Under the pieces are notes generated by a model. The model saw only the letters and a program-made list of their open reading frames with translations, did not search any database and was not told the DNA's origin. Positions 14,845 through 22,779 of a stretch of DNA of 24,513 nucleotides are shown in pieces (position 1 is the stretch's first letter; each line of letters begins with the position of its first letter). The position numbers and the translations under genes are program-made. The DNA is from LMEP-6097 sp049314535 (GTDB taxonomy: Bacteria > Cyanobacteriota > Vampirovibrionia > LMEP-6097), in contig JBMOEX010000023.1 in assembly GCA_049314535.1 (NCBI GenBank), positions 1 through 24,513 of the forward strand, written 5' to 3'.

Positions 14845-17256
14845 GTGAAAAATAATTCTAAAACCACTGACACCGATAATATAGAAGAGACTGATAAAGA
14901 AAATGCAGAAAATGAAATTGTGCATCGGTCTCTTGAAGAATTACAAACACAGCTAGAAAGCCTCACGAAACAGCTTGAGGAAGAGCGTTTATTGAATGCA
15001 GAAAAAACTGCAATCATGGAAAAGACTTTAGCTGAGACTGAAAGGTTATCTCTATATTTACAAAACACTACCTTCGCTTTAATGCAGGAAAGACAATCTG
15101 CCCATGCTCTTGCTGAAAGAGAAAGACTTTTAAATCAGTGGGTAGAAAAAGTCAACAGCTCACTTAACATCACTCATATACTTAAATATCTAACTAAGCA
15201 AATGGCTAAATTCTTTAAAGTGAGTCGCTGCGGGATAGTTTTTTTACAAGGTAATAAATTTCAAGTCGTAGAGTTCTGTGAAGACGAGCACGGACGTAAC
15301 TTAGAATATAACTTACTGAAACGAGATGAATTTTTCTTCCGAATACTTAGATGCAAAAGACCTTTACAATTTGAAGAAATAAATCGTGAATACTCTAATC
15401 ATTTCCTGGACGATGTTTTCTCTTTTCTTTCAGTACCCTTACTGCTCAGGAACGAAGTCTTAGGCTTGATTTATTTACAAGACTGCTCAAGGCATAATGA
15501 CTGGCAAGATAATGATATTCAGTTATTACAAGCTATTTCCTATCCATTAATGACAGCGATAGAAAGAGCACGCTTATTTAAAAAATCGCATGAAAGGACG
15601 AAACAAGCAGAACTCTTAAATAGCCTGACTAGCCAAATTCGCTCAAGCTTAAACCTCAAGGATATACTTTCTCGAACGGTTAATGAATTGGGCTTTGCCG
15701 TAAAAGTCTCTCGCTGTTTACTTTTCATGAATGATCATATTTCAGAAGAATTCTGTGCGACTGGTGTTCCGAATATTGCAGGGCAATGCAAGCATCTAAT
15801 TCTCGATAAGTTAAATACTAAAGATATCTACGCGACGATAATCATCGAAAACCTGATTTCAACCGAAAATTTACAAAAATTAAATGATGAAGAGAAACAA
15901 GAACTCATAAATTCTGGAGCAAGATCTGCACTGGCTACACCACTTTTCGCTCAAGGTGAATTAAGAGGTTGGATAGTCTTTCAGTCTCTATTTCCTCGAA
16001 CATGGACTGAAGATGAAGTGACATTCGTAGAATCAGCTGCTAGTCAGGTTATAGTGGCGATGACGCAGTCAGAAATTTACGAGCAGTTAAATGCTTATCA
16101 GGGCAGGCTTTCACGTGAATTAAAACAAGCAGCAAGGGTGCAAAGCTCACTTATCGGTGGCGATATTTTAAATACCTCTATGAATATTTCAGTACTTTAT
16201 AAACCACACAGTAATGTATCTGGTGATTTCTACTGGGTTTCAGAGCTTTCACCAGATGTAGTCGGAGTTTTAATCGGCGATGTATCAGGTAAAGGTCCAG
16301 CTGCTGCCCTGCTTACTGGTTATATTCTAGGACAGTTTAATGCGATTATCGAAAACTCTTCACTAGCCTGGGCTCCTGAAAAAGTTATATCTTTTTTATG
16401 TGACTCACTACTTGCCCAAAGTAATAATTCTGATTTTTATGCGACCGCTTGGTACGGAGTTTTTAACCTAAATACTGGTGAACTCGCTTACACTAATGCT
16501 GGACACCTCAAGCCTTATGTCATAAAAGATGGCAAAGCCACTATGCTTTCAGCCGATGAGCCTACTGGTGTACCACTGGGTTTAATAGATCCTAGAGACC
16601 TAGAAGCTTATTACCAAAGGCAGACTATTCAACTATCACCAAAAGATAAGCTTATACTTTTCACAGATGGCTTTATGGAACAGACTCTTATCAGCCCAAG
16701 TAATAACAATGAAGACTGGATGCTAAACTCCCTGCAATCTATGACTGATAAAAGCGTTAAGCAAATCACTGAAGGATTAAATCAACAATTAAACAAAAGA
16801 GTCGGAGACAGCGAAGTCACGGATGACAGACTTTTACTCTGCATAGAACAAAAAGAATTTAAATTAGAAGCAGTCGACATGACCAATTATCAAAACTGTG
16901 ATAATTATATAAAAGCCTTAATCGATGACTGCAAGACGCATGGACTCTCAGAGCAAAGCAGCCTCATCTTAAGACTCGGTCTTACTGAAGCCTTCGCAAA
17001 TGTAGCCCAATATGGTGTCAGAAACTCTGGCGAAGCTCATGTTCAAGTCGGTTATGAGATTAAAGATGGCTCACTAAAAATCGTTATGATAGACCCAGGG
17101 AAAGGGTTTAATTGGCAAAGACATAAACATATGAGTATCGATGAAGTTAGTACTGAAAGCGAAGGTGGCAGAGGAATTCCGCTTCTTAAAGAAATTTTTG
17201 ATAAAATTACATGGAACTACCTCGGTAACCATATGGGTCTCTTCTTTTACTGGTAA
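14845..17256 (+). CDS. GAF-GAF-SpoIIE phosphatase-HATPase (RsbU/RsbW-type) regulator
   Basis: One 803-aa cytoplasmic protein with several signalling modules. An acidic N-terminus and coiled coil (about 15-85) come first. Two GAF sensor domains follow (about 100-245, SRCGIVFLQGNKF; about 265-415, SRCLLFMNDHISEE), then a PP2C-like SpoIIE phosphatase. Its metal-binding Asp residues are visible in VSGDFYW (about 461), GDVSGKG (about 479) and LFTDGF (about 608). The C-terminal HATPase domain (about 680-803) has an N box (LTEAFANVAQYG, Glu715 and Asn719), DPGKGF and EGGRGIPLLK. The phosphatase would dephosphorylate the STAS partner and the kinase domain would rephosphorylate it. GTG start at 14845, one base after the STAS stop. 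Signals and output are unknown. Confidence 0.9.
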   Translation: MKNNSKTTDTDNIEETDKENAENEIVHRSLEELQTQLESLTKQLEEERLLNAEKTAIMEKTLAETERLSLYLQNTTFALMQERQSAHALAERERLLNQWVEKVNSSLNITHILKYLTKQMAKFFKVSRCGIVFLQGNKFQVVEFCEDEHGRNLEYNLLKRDEFFFRILRCKRPLQFEEINREYSNHFLDDVFSFLSVPLLLRNEVLGLIYLQDCSRHNDWQDNDIQLLQAISYPLMTAIERARLFKKSHERTKQAELLNSLTSQIRSSLNLKDILSRTVNELGFAVKVSRCLLFMNDHISEEFCATGVPNIAGQCKHLILDKLNTKDIYATIIIENLISTENLQKLNDEEKQELINSGARSALATPLFAQGELRGWIVFQSLFPRTWTEDEVTFVESAASQVIVAMTQSEIYEQLNAYQGRLSRELKQAARVQSSLIGGDILNTSMNISVLYKPHSNVSGDFYWVSELSPDVVGVLIGDVSGKGPAAALLTGYILGQFNAIIENSSLAWAPEKVISFLCDSLLAQSNNSDFYATAWYGVFNLNTGELAYTNAGHLKPYVIKDGKATMLSADEPTGVPLGLIDPRDLEAYYQRQTIQLSPKDKLILFTDGFMEQTLISPSNNNEDWMLNSLQSMTDKSVKQITEGLNQQLNKRVGDSEVTDDRLLLCIEQKEFKLEAVDMTNYQNCDNYIKALIDDCKTHGLSEQSSLILRLGLTEAFANVAQYGVRNSGEAHVQVGYEIKDGSLKIVMIDPGKGFNWQRHKHMSIDEVSTESEGGRGIPLLKEIFDKITWNYLGNHMGLFFYW

Positions 17257-17264
17257 AAAATTTC

Positions 17265-18770
17265 ATGGATAAAATAGCAATACTCGGCTTAGGAAAAACA
17301 GCATTCTCTTTAATTAGGCATGCATTAGATGACGAACTTTATGATATTACTGTGATAGAGCAGAAAGAGAGGAATAGTTTTCAAGAATTGATGTCACAGA
17401 TTGACTTTCTAACTCAAGAAGGGGTTAAATTTCACTTCGGCACTCAAGAAATGAGCCTCCTTGACGATATAGACATAGTCGCTATTAGTCCAGGTTTTCA
17501 GCCCGACACTGAAATCATTCAGTATATCTGTAAATTAGTAGAGGAAGATAAAATTAAGTATCTAACAGACTTAGATCTATTTATTACTAAGTTACAGGAT
17601 TTAGAGACTACTGTAAACGCTGTCAGATACATTGCTGTCACTGGCACCAACGGGAAAACCACTACTAGTGAGCTAACTGCTCATTTACTGGGGACTAAAG
17701 CTGTTGGAAATAATGGTACACCTTTCTTAGATTTCTGGAGCTATAGCAGAGCTAATGTCGCAGTTCTGGAAGTAAGTTCCTTTCAGCTATTCTATTCTAA
17801 ACAGTCTATCCTCGAAAGATTCCCAGCACAGGCTGCCATTTATTTAAACCTCACAGAAGATCACCTAGACTGGCACCGCAGCATGGATGAATATAAAACC
17901 AGTAAAAAGAAACTCTTTAATCTATCTAGTGACTATGAAAATAGCCTTATTTTTAATTATGATGATCCTTATTTACTAGGATTAGCTCATGAATTTAATG
18001 CTGAGAAAAATATTCTTAACCAAGCTTGTGCAGAGGAGTCTAGTGATGAAGACGCAGAAACTGCTACTCGCGAGGTTCTCTCTAGAATTAAATTCTTTTC
18101 CTCTACTGTTAATTTAAATGAAAAACCTGAATTAAATGAATTTGACGTCGCATTTTTGCACGATGATTTTTTTCATTTAAGATTAAAAGGGGGAATTAAA
18201 AAAATCTGCCATATTGATTCCATACAGCTCAAAGGCACTCATAACTATTCAAATGTTCTATCTTCCTTGCTCGCCTGTTCAGATTTTACAGATGTAGCAA
18301 ATGCTGAATTTATAGCAAAGCTTCAGTCTTTTAAGCCCGTAGAACATAGACTGGAATTCGTCGCCAAAATTAATGGCAAGGATTTTTACAATGACAGCAA
18401 GGCCACCAACCCTGAATCTGCAATCAAGTCGCTCACAGCTTTTAACAAATGTCTAGCAATAGTCGGTGGTAAAGATAAGGGTTTAGACCTAGATGAATTT
18501 ATTAAAGTGCTTAAAGAGAGAGCTGAAGCCGTATTTATCATAGGAGAACTCAGCGATAAAATCGCTGACGCACTAAAAAACCAGAATTATCAGAATTTCG
18601 TTAAAGTTAAAGATTTAGAAAAAGCCATTAACGCTGCTCTCGCCTCTCCACAAGAAATTCCAGTAATATTGTGCCCTGCTAGTTCTAGCTTTGATATGTT
18701 TAAAAACTTTGAGGAAAGAGGAAATGTCTTTAAAGACCTTGTTCTTCAAAAAATGAATTATCATTGTTAA
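17265..18770 (+). CDS. murD: UDP-N-acetylmuramoylalanine--D-glutamate ligase MurD
   Basis: Cytoplasmic ATP-dependent ligase that adds D-Glu to UDP-MurNAc-L-Ala. N-terminal Rossmann-like domain (IAILGLGKTAFSLIRHAL), central ATPase with GTNGKTT at about 127-133, NNGTPF, VLEVSSFQL and NLTEDHLDWH, then the C-terminal domain with HNYSNV, PVEHRLEFV, YNDSKATNPESA and GGKDKGLD. The 501 aa length exceeds the usual ~450; the extra residues include an acidic segment around 253-270. Starts 8 bases after the SpoIIE gene and is followed one base later by ftsW, as in peptidoglycan clusters. Confidence 0.95.
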   Translation: MDKIAILGLGKTAFSLIRHALDDELYDITVIEQKERNSFQELMSQIDFLTQEGVKFHFGTQEMSLLDDIDIVAISPGFQPDTEIIQYICKLVEEDKIKYLTDLDLFITKLQDLETTVNAVRYIAVTGTNGKTTTSELTAHLLGTKAVGNNGTPFLDFWSYSRANVAVLEVSSFQLFYSKQSILERFPAQAAIYLNLTEDHLDWHRSMDEYKTSKKKLFNLSSDYENSLIFNYDDPYLLGLAHEFNAEKNILNQACAEESSDEDAETATREVLSRIKFFSSTVNLNEKPELNEFDVAFLHDDFFHLRLKGGIKKICHIDSIQLKGTHNYSNVLSSLLACSDFTDVANAEFIAKLQSFKPVEHRLEFVAKINGKDFYNDSKATNPESAIKSLTAFNKCLAIVGGKDKGLDLDEFIKVLKERAEAVFIIGELSDKIADALKNQNYQNFVKVKDLEKAINAALASPQEIPVILCPASSSFDMFKNFEERGNVFKDLVLQKMNYHC

Positions 18771-18771
18771 A

Positions 18772-19842
18772 GTGAAGAATATTTCTAAAGTTGATCAGCC
18801 TTTAATGACTTTAAGTATAGCCATTGTTCTGCTAGGCTTCATTTTCGTTTCGAGTGCTTCTTGGAGTGAGTCCTATCACTACACTGAGTCTGCTTGGACT
18901 TTTATCTGGAAACAAGCACTTTATGTGTCCTTTGGTATTCCTCTGATGCTCACTGTAAGCTTTTCACATTTTAAATGGTGGCAAAAATACACCCTGCCGA
19001 TTGCCATCGTAGTGTTAGTACTACTGATCATTAACGCTAGATATGGAGTTGTTGTCGGGGGAGCACGCCGCTGGCTAAATATCTTTGGCTTTATAAATCT
19101 TCAGGTCTCTGAATTTGCCAAAATATCATCAGTACTACTTTTCACTAAAGCTTTTTTTGAGAAGCGTGGTTTTTGGCTAGCAAGCATCATGTCTATACTT
19201 ATGATGTTACTAACTTTAAAACAGCCCGATTTGGGCAGCTGTTTAATTATCGCCACTGGTATATTGTTTGTAATACTGGCAGCTAACGTAAATCTATGGT
19301 TTATAGGTCTAGGAGTAGGTGCTGGAGCAAGTGCCGTTATTATTCATATTTTAAATACACCTTACCAACTCGCCAGAATAAAATACTGGTTAGATCCTCA
19401 CTCTGACCCACTTGGCTCAGGTTATAACCTAATCCAGTCACAGTATGCCATCGGCGCAGGACAGCTCTGGGGACAGGGTTTAGGTGGTTCACTACAAAAA
19501 CTCGGTGCTCTCCCCGTTTCCCACGCCGATTTTATCTTCTCTATCATCTGTGAAGAAATGGGCTTCCTTGGCTCCACCGCGGTTTTATTACTTTTCTTCT
19601 TGTGGATTTTAAGAGCCTTGCAGATTTGTCATTCCATGCCAGATAATTTCGCGCGCATGATGGGGATTGGGTTAATCGGGCTCATGGCTGTACAGATCAT
19701 CACCAATATCGGCGTAGTGACAGGCTTACTGCCAATTACGGGTGTCACACTGCCTTTCGTTAGTTATGGTGGCAGTAGTTTAATTAGTTCCTGTGTTATT
19801 GCAGGGATTTTACTGAATGTTTCTCGATTTAAGGAGTGGTGA
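18772..19842 (+). CDS. ftsW: Septal peptidoglycan polymerase FtsW (SEDS family)
   Basis: Multi-pass membrane glycosyltransferase of the divisome. SEDS signatures: GGARRWLNI, QVSEFAKIS, KQPDLGS, YWLDPHSDPLGSGYN, IQSQYAIGAGQLWGQGLGGS, LPVSHADFIFSIICEEMGFLGS, and the C-terminal GVTLPFVSYGGSSL. Start is GTG 18772, one base after murD ends. Length 356 aa is typical. The last ~56 codons and the downstream region are duplicated at 20484-20730, leaving this gene intact. Confidence 0.95.
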   Translation: MKNISKVDQPLMTLSIAIVLLGFIFVSSASWSESYHYTESAWTFIWKQALYVSFGIPLMLTVSFSHFKWWQKYTLPIAIVVLVLLIINARYGVVVGGARRWLNIFGFINLQVSEFAKISSVLLFTKAFFEKRGFWLASIMSILMMLLTLKQPDLGSCLIIATGILFVILAANVNLWFIGLGVGAGASAVIIHILNTPYQLARIKYWLDPHSDPLGSGYNLIQSQYAIGAGQLWGQGLGGSLQKLGALPVSHADFIFSIICEEMGFLGSTAVLLLFFLWILRALQICHSMPDNFARMMGIGLIGLMAVQIITNIGVVTGLLPITGVTLPFVSYGGSSLISSCVIAGILLNVSRFKEW

Positions 19843-19920
19843 GGTTTTCAGAGATTATTGAATCTATCTTAAATGTATTGACATCTGCCGAGCGTTGTAG
19901 TTAAAATAATATGTACGATG
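19674..19920 (+). repeat. Direct repeat, copy 1: ftsW tail plus promoter
   Basis: Matches 20484-20730 at a constant offset of 810 bases without gaps; I count 11 differences in 247 positions. It contains the end of ftsW, the intergenic region and the promoter up to the start codon of the next gene, where similarity ends. Confidence 0.95.
19878..19907 (+). promoter_or_regulatory. Strong sigma70-type promoter of the first paralog
   Basis: TTGACA (19878-19883), an 18-base spacer and TAAAAT (19902-19907). The expected start of transcription is near 19914, only about four bases before the ATG at 19918, so the mRNA would be nearly leaderless. Confidence 0.75.
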
Positions 19921-20454
19921 GGTGCTATTAAGAATATATTTTTGCCACCAGTGAAGAGCTTATCTCCCCTAGTACTAAGTACTCAAGGCTTAACTGCTAG
20001 ACATTTAGACGCCAGATCCGTAGAAGGTAAAGAGCTTAAAGCAGCAATCAGAGAATTATCCACACCAGAACAAATAAGTCCGATTCTTCAGCATTTTTTA
20101 GATACAGTCACCCTTCAGGAAATTAACTCTCCTACTAGCACGAGTAGTCCGACTACTGTCTTTTTGGATGCAGATTTACCCACTCTGCCCATAGCTAAGA
20201 TATTAGATAAAAAACGTCTAGAAATAGAAGTGATTAGGGGTCGTAAACAAGATCAGCATTTAGGGCAAAAGGGTTTAGAAAACCTATTTGAGAGAATCCT
20301 AGCTTTTTATCACGCACATGACAGAACAACAAACTTACAAGAATTAAGTCAATACTTGATGGCTTCTAACTTAGCTAAATCAGCAGAAAGCCTCACAACA
20401 TTAGCTTGGGTGGTCGTAAATAAAAGGAATCGTCTTCTTAACCCCAAAAAATAA
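19918..20454 (+). CDS. Unknown protein, first member of a divergent paralog pair
   Basis: A 178-aa soluble protein that I do not recognise; no signal peptide, membrane segment or catalytic motif is visible. It shares with the gene at 20728 the motif FLDTVTLQEIN (FLATVTLEEIN in the other) and the block KILDKKRLEIEVIRGRKQ, LGQKGLENLFERILAFY. The N-terminal third is not alignable by eye. The upstream ATG at 19911 stops after six codons, so ATG 19918 is the start; this matches 20728 in the other copy. It lies downstream of ftsW but has its own strong promoter, probably producing a leaderless message. Confidence 0.75.
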   Translation: MGAIKNIFLPPVKSLSPLVLSTQGLTARHLDARSVEGKELKAAIRELSTPEQISPILQHFLDTVTLQEINSPTSTSSPTTVFLDADLPTLPIAKILDKKRLEIEVIRGRKQDQHLGQKGLENLFERILAFYHAHDRTTNLQELSQYLMASNLAKSAESLTTLAWVVVNKRNRLLNPKK

Positions 20455-20484
20455 TAATAAAAGCACTTAAAATAAAGCTTGTGA

Positions 20485-20652
20485 ATCGGGCTCATGGCTG
20501 TACAGATCATCACCAATATCGGCGTAGCGACAGGCTTACCGCCCATTACGGGTGTCACACTGCCTTTCGTTAGTTATGGTGGCAGTAGTTTAATTAGTTC
20601 TTGTGTTATTGCAGGGATTTTACTGAATGTTTCTCGGTTTAAGGCGTGGTGA
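20485..20652 (+). pseudogene. ftsW: ftsW 3' fragment (pseudogene)
   Basis: Encodes the last 55 residues of FtsW plus the stop, preceded by an in-frame TGA. An ATG at 20494 would allow a 52-residue peptide. Only three residues differ from the parent (Val to Ala, Leu to Pro, Glu to Ala), and the frame is open. It contains at most two transmembrane helices and cannot be an active polymerase; more likely it came along as part of the duplicated promoter cassette. Confidence 0.85.
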
Positions 20653-20687
20653 GGTTTTCAGAGATTATTGAATCTATCTTAAGTGTA

Positions 20688-20717
20688 TTGACATTTGCCG
20701 AGCGTTGCAGTTAAAAT
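20688..20717 (+). promoter_or_regulatory. Strong sigma70-type promoter of the second paralog
   Basis: TTGACA (20688-20693), 18-base spacer, TAAAAT (20712-20717), the same as copy 1. The expected transcription start is near 20724, four bases before ATG 20728. Confidence 0.75.
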
Positions 20718-20727
20718 AATATGCATG

Positions 20728-21330
20728 ATGGATGTTAATAAGTTAACTGAGCTTGCTGAAAGGTCTACTCCTCTAATCGTACAATATCTAGCGCAAATAG
20801 CTAACGGTACAGCTAGAATAGCAGATCATCTTACGGGCTCAGAACAGAGAGAAGCGAATAGAAACAAAGTTGTAGCAATCTCCGTAAGCGAAAAGATAGT
20901 AAATACTGAAAACACAACTGGGAGTATTGCGAGTATTGATAATTTTTTGGCTACAGTCACCCTTGAAGAAATTAATAATACCGTTCTGCCCAGAAGCAAC
21001 TTCGAAGTCATCAAGACGGGAGGAAAGCAAAACTTTGATGCAAGTTTAGTTAACATGTCAATAGAAGAGATATTAGCTAAAGAACGTAAAGATATAGTAA
21101 TTAAAAGATCCGATAGGGATATGTGTTTAGGGAATAGTGGTTTAAAACATCTGCTTTGTAAAATTGTGCAGTCTTATTTGAATCAACAGAAAGACCTAGA
21201 TACAAAAGGTTCAGAAGCAGAAAATTTAACTAAACTCCTTCTAAATTCTACATTAGTTAAATCATTCGACTTTGCACCCAAAGATATAAATCTAATCCAC
21301 AAGCAGACATTAGAGCGTATGCAAGAATAG
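20728..21330 (+). CDS. Unknown protein, second member of a divergent paralog pair
   Basis: A 200-aa protein of unknown function, probably cytoplasmic. A helical, Ala/Ile-rich N-terminus (residues 1-45) is followed by FLATVTLEEINNTVLP, then SIEEILAKERKDIVIKR and LGNSGLKHLLCKIVQSY, which pair with the same elements in the first paralog. Start ATG 20728 was chosen because it corresponds to the paralog's start; ATG 20725 lies one codon earlier, and the TTG at 20695 lies inside the promoter and is unlikely. The strong promoter upstream gives a short or absent leader. No neighbour suggests its job. Confidence 0.75.
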   Translation: MDVNKLTELAERSTPLIVQYLAQIANGTARIADHLTGSEQREANRNKVVAISVSEKIVNTENTTGSIASIDNFLATVTLEEINNTVLPRSNFEVIKTGGKQNFDASLVNMSIEEILAKERKDIVIKRSDRDMCLGNSGLKHLLCKIVQSYLNQQKDLDTKGSEAENLTKLLLNSTLVKSFDFAPKDINLIHKQTLERMQE

Positions 21331-21366
21331 ATGAAGAAAGGCTCCCGACTTTGACAGTATATACAT

Positions 21367-21388
21367 AAAAAAGCCTTTGCAATAGGCA
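21367..21388 (-). terminator. Probable rho-independent terminator of rpsA
   Basis: On the minus strand, GCCT-ATTGCAA-AGGC (21373-21387) precedes six T (21367-21372), about 85 bases past the rpsA stop. The stem is only four GC-rich pairs, so the strength is uncertain. Confidence 0.5.
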
Positions 21389-21472
21389 TTCCAAGGTTTG
21401 GAGCTATGCGAAAAAGCACTACATTTTTAATAGGTATTTTCAGAAATTCAAGTATGCTTTACTACAAGGAAA

Positions 21473-22582
21473 TTAATTAGCCGAAGCTATATCTCTCATA
21501 GAAAGAAGTATTCTTCTTTCATAAGGAGAAAGTTTTTTAAGAATAACTTCTACTTGCTGACCAACTTCTAAATACTTATCTGGGCTAGCATCTTCATCAT
21601 CAGTAATTTCATTTGATGGAAGTAAACCTTCTACTCCTGGATAAACTTCTACGAAAGCACCGAAAGCTGTGATCTTAACTACAGCACCAGAAACGATCTG
21701 ACCTTCAACGAATTTATCTTCGATCTCAGTCCACGGATCTTGCTCTAAACGCTTTAATGAAAGACTGATCTTACCAGCTTCATCGATTTTAAGAACTTTA
21801 ACAGAAATGTTATCACCGACTGAAAGTCTTTCTTTAGGGTGATTAATTCTCTGCCATGAAATTTCAGAAACTGGAAGTAAACCATCGATACCACCGATGT
21901 CAATAAAAGCACCGAACTCAGCTACTCTTACAACAGTACCAGAAATAACCTGTCCTACTTCAAGCTCAACAAGAGCTTTTTCTCTTAGATTAGCTTTCTC
22001 TGCTTCTATAACCACTTTACGAGAACAGATAAGCTTACGGCTGTTTTTATTAAGCTCAATGATTTTCATCTTCAATAGAGCGCCTTTCTCGTTCTCAATT
22101 TCAGAAGCAGCACGTAACTGGCTTGCTGGAACGAAACCTCTAACACCATAGATCTCAATGATAATGCCGCCTTTAACAACAGCAATAACTTCACCTTCAA
22201 CGATCTCGTCTTTATTTTTAATCTCTTCAAGCTTAGCCCAGCCTCTAGCTTGAGCTACTCTCTTATAAGAAAGTAAAAGAGGACCTTTATCGTTCTCTTC
22301 TCTGATTACATAGAAATCATATTCTTTAGCTAATTCAAGTACATCTTTAGGATTTAACTCTTCTTCTTTATTAGCTACTTCTTTATTAGGAAGAAAACCT
22401 TCACTCTTATAACCCACATCAACAAGTGCGCCATCTTTATCAAATCTAGAGACAAAACCTCTAATAATGTCGCCCGCTTTAAAGTCAAACTTGTAAGAAT
22501 TCTTATCAAGTAAAGAATCAAACTCAACAGCGAGATCCTCAAATATCATTTCTTCAGGTATCAATTCTAGATTTTTGTTCAT
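21473..22582 (-). CDS. rpsA: 30S ribosomal protein S1 (four S1 domains)
   Basis: Ribosome-bound RNA-binding protein that helps load mRNA. Four S1/OB repeats are visible at about residues 38-100, 122-187, 206-275 and 292-362. Their typical strands are IIRGFVSRFDKDGALVDVGY, VIAVVKGGIIIEIYGVRGF, VISGTVVRVAEFGAFIDIGG and IVSGAVVKITAFGAFVEVYP. The 369-aa, four-domain form is shorter than the six-domain proteobacterial protein. The ATG is preceded by TTAGGA and lies 19 bases after the tRNA-Gly CCA end, so the two are probably one transcript. A hairpin terminator is predicted downstream. Confidence 0.93.
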   Translation of the reverse strand: MNKNLELIPEEMIFEDLAVEFDSLLDKNSYKFDFKAGDIIRGFVSRFDKDGALVDVGYKSEGFLPNKEVANKEEELNPKDVLELAKEYDFYVIREENDKGPLLLSYKRVAQARGWAKLEEIKNKDEIVEGEVIAVVKGGIIIEIYGVRGFVPASQLRAASEIENEKGALLKMKIIELNKNSRKLICSRKVVIEAEKANLREKALVELEVGQVISGTVVRVAEFGAFIDIGGIDGLLPVSEISWQRINHPKERLSVGDNISVKVLKIDEAGKISLSLKRLEQDPWTEIEDKFVEGQIVSGAVVKITAFGAFVEVYPGVEGLLPSNEITDDEDASPDKYLEVGQQVEVILKKLSPYERRILLSMRDIASAN

Positions 22583-22601
22583 TATCAGTCCTAATTACAG
22601 A

Positions 22602-22676
22602 TGGAGCGGAAGACGAGATTCGAACTCGCGACCTATTCCTTGGCAAGGAATTGCTCTACCACTGAGCCACTTCCGC
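22602..22676 (-). tRNA. tRNA-Gly (anticodon GCC)
   Basis: The minus strand folds into a cloverleaf: acceptor stem GCGGAAG/CTTCCGC, D arm with GGCTCAGTGGTAGAGC, anticodon stem TTCCT/AGGAA with loop TTGCCAA (anticodon at 22642-22644), and T arm with GTTCGAATC. Discriminator T, then CCA encoded at 22602-22604. It lies 20 bases upstream of rpsA on the same strand. Confidence 0.97.
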
Positions 22677-22744
22677 AGGCAGACTATTATATTAGCAAAT
22701 TATCCTGCCTATTTTCTAGGATAATGATTAAATTTTTTGGATGT

Positions 22745-22773
22745 GTTGCCGAACTCCAATTTCTGCGTTTTCG
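22745..22773 (-). repeat. Short intergenic copy of the repeat
   Basis: GTTGCCGAACTCCAATTTCT then GCGTTTTCG, identical to the end of the long element. It lies between the tRNA and the end of the DivIVA-like gene, a few bases past that gene's stop. Confidence 0.8.
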
Positions 22774-22779
22774 CCATTC

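Larger units (their letters stand above)
20484..20730 (+). repeat. Direct repeat, copy 2: ftsW tail plus promoter
   Basis: Second copy of 19674-19920, about 95% identical with no indels. It starts 29 bases after the first paralog's stop and ends at the start of the second paralog. Confidence 0.95.

Noticed and set aside
18040..18063. murD bases resembling the repeat core (GACGCAGAAACTG)
   Set aside because: Sixteen of nineteen bases match, but flanking similarity fades at once and acidic codons alone could produce it.
19674..20730. ftsW 3' end as an attachment site of an integrative element
   Set aside because: The repeat is long (247 bp), includes promoter DNA, and no integrase or phage gene lies nearby; simple tandem duplication explains it better.
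20721..20738. Five-codon frame ATG CAT GAT GGA TGT before the second paralog
   Set aside because: Its counterpart in copy 1 is also a short dead frame; both appear to be chance ATGs near the transcription start.
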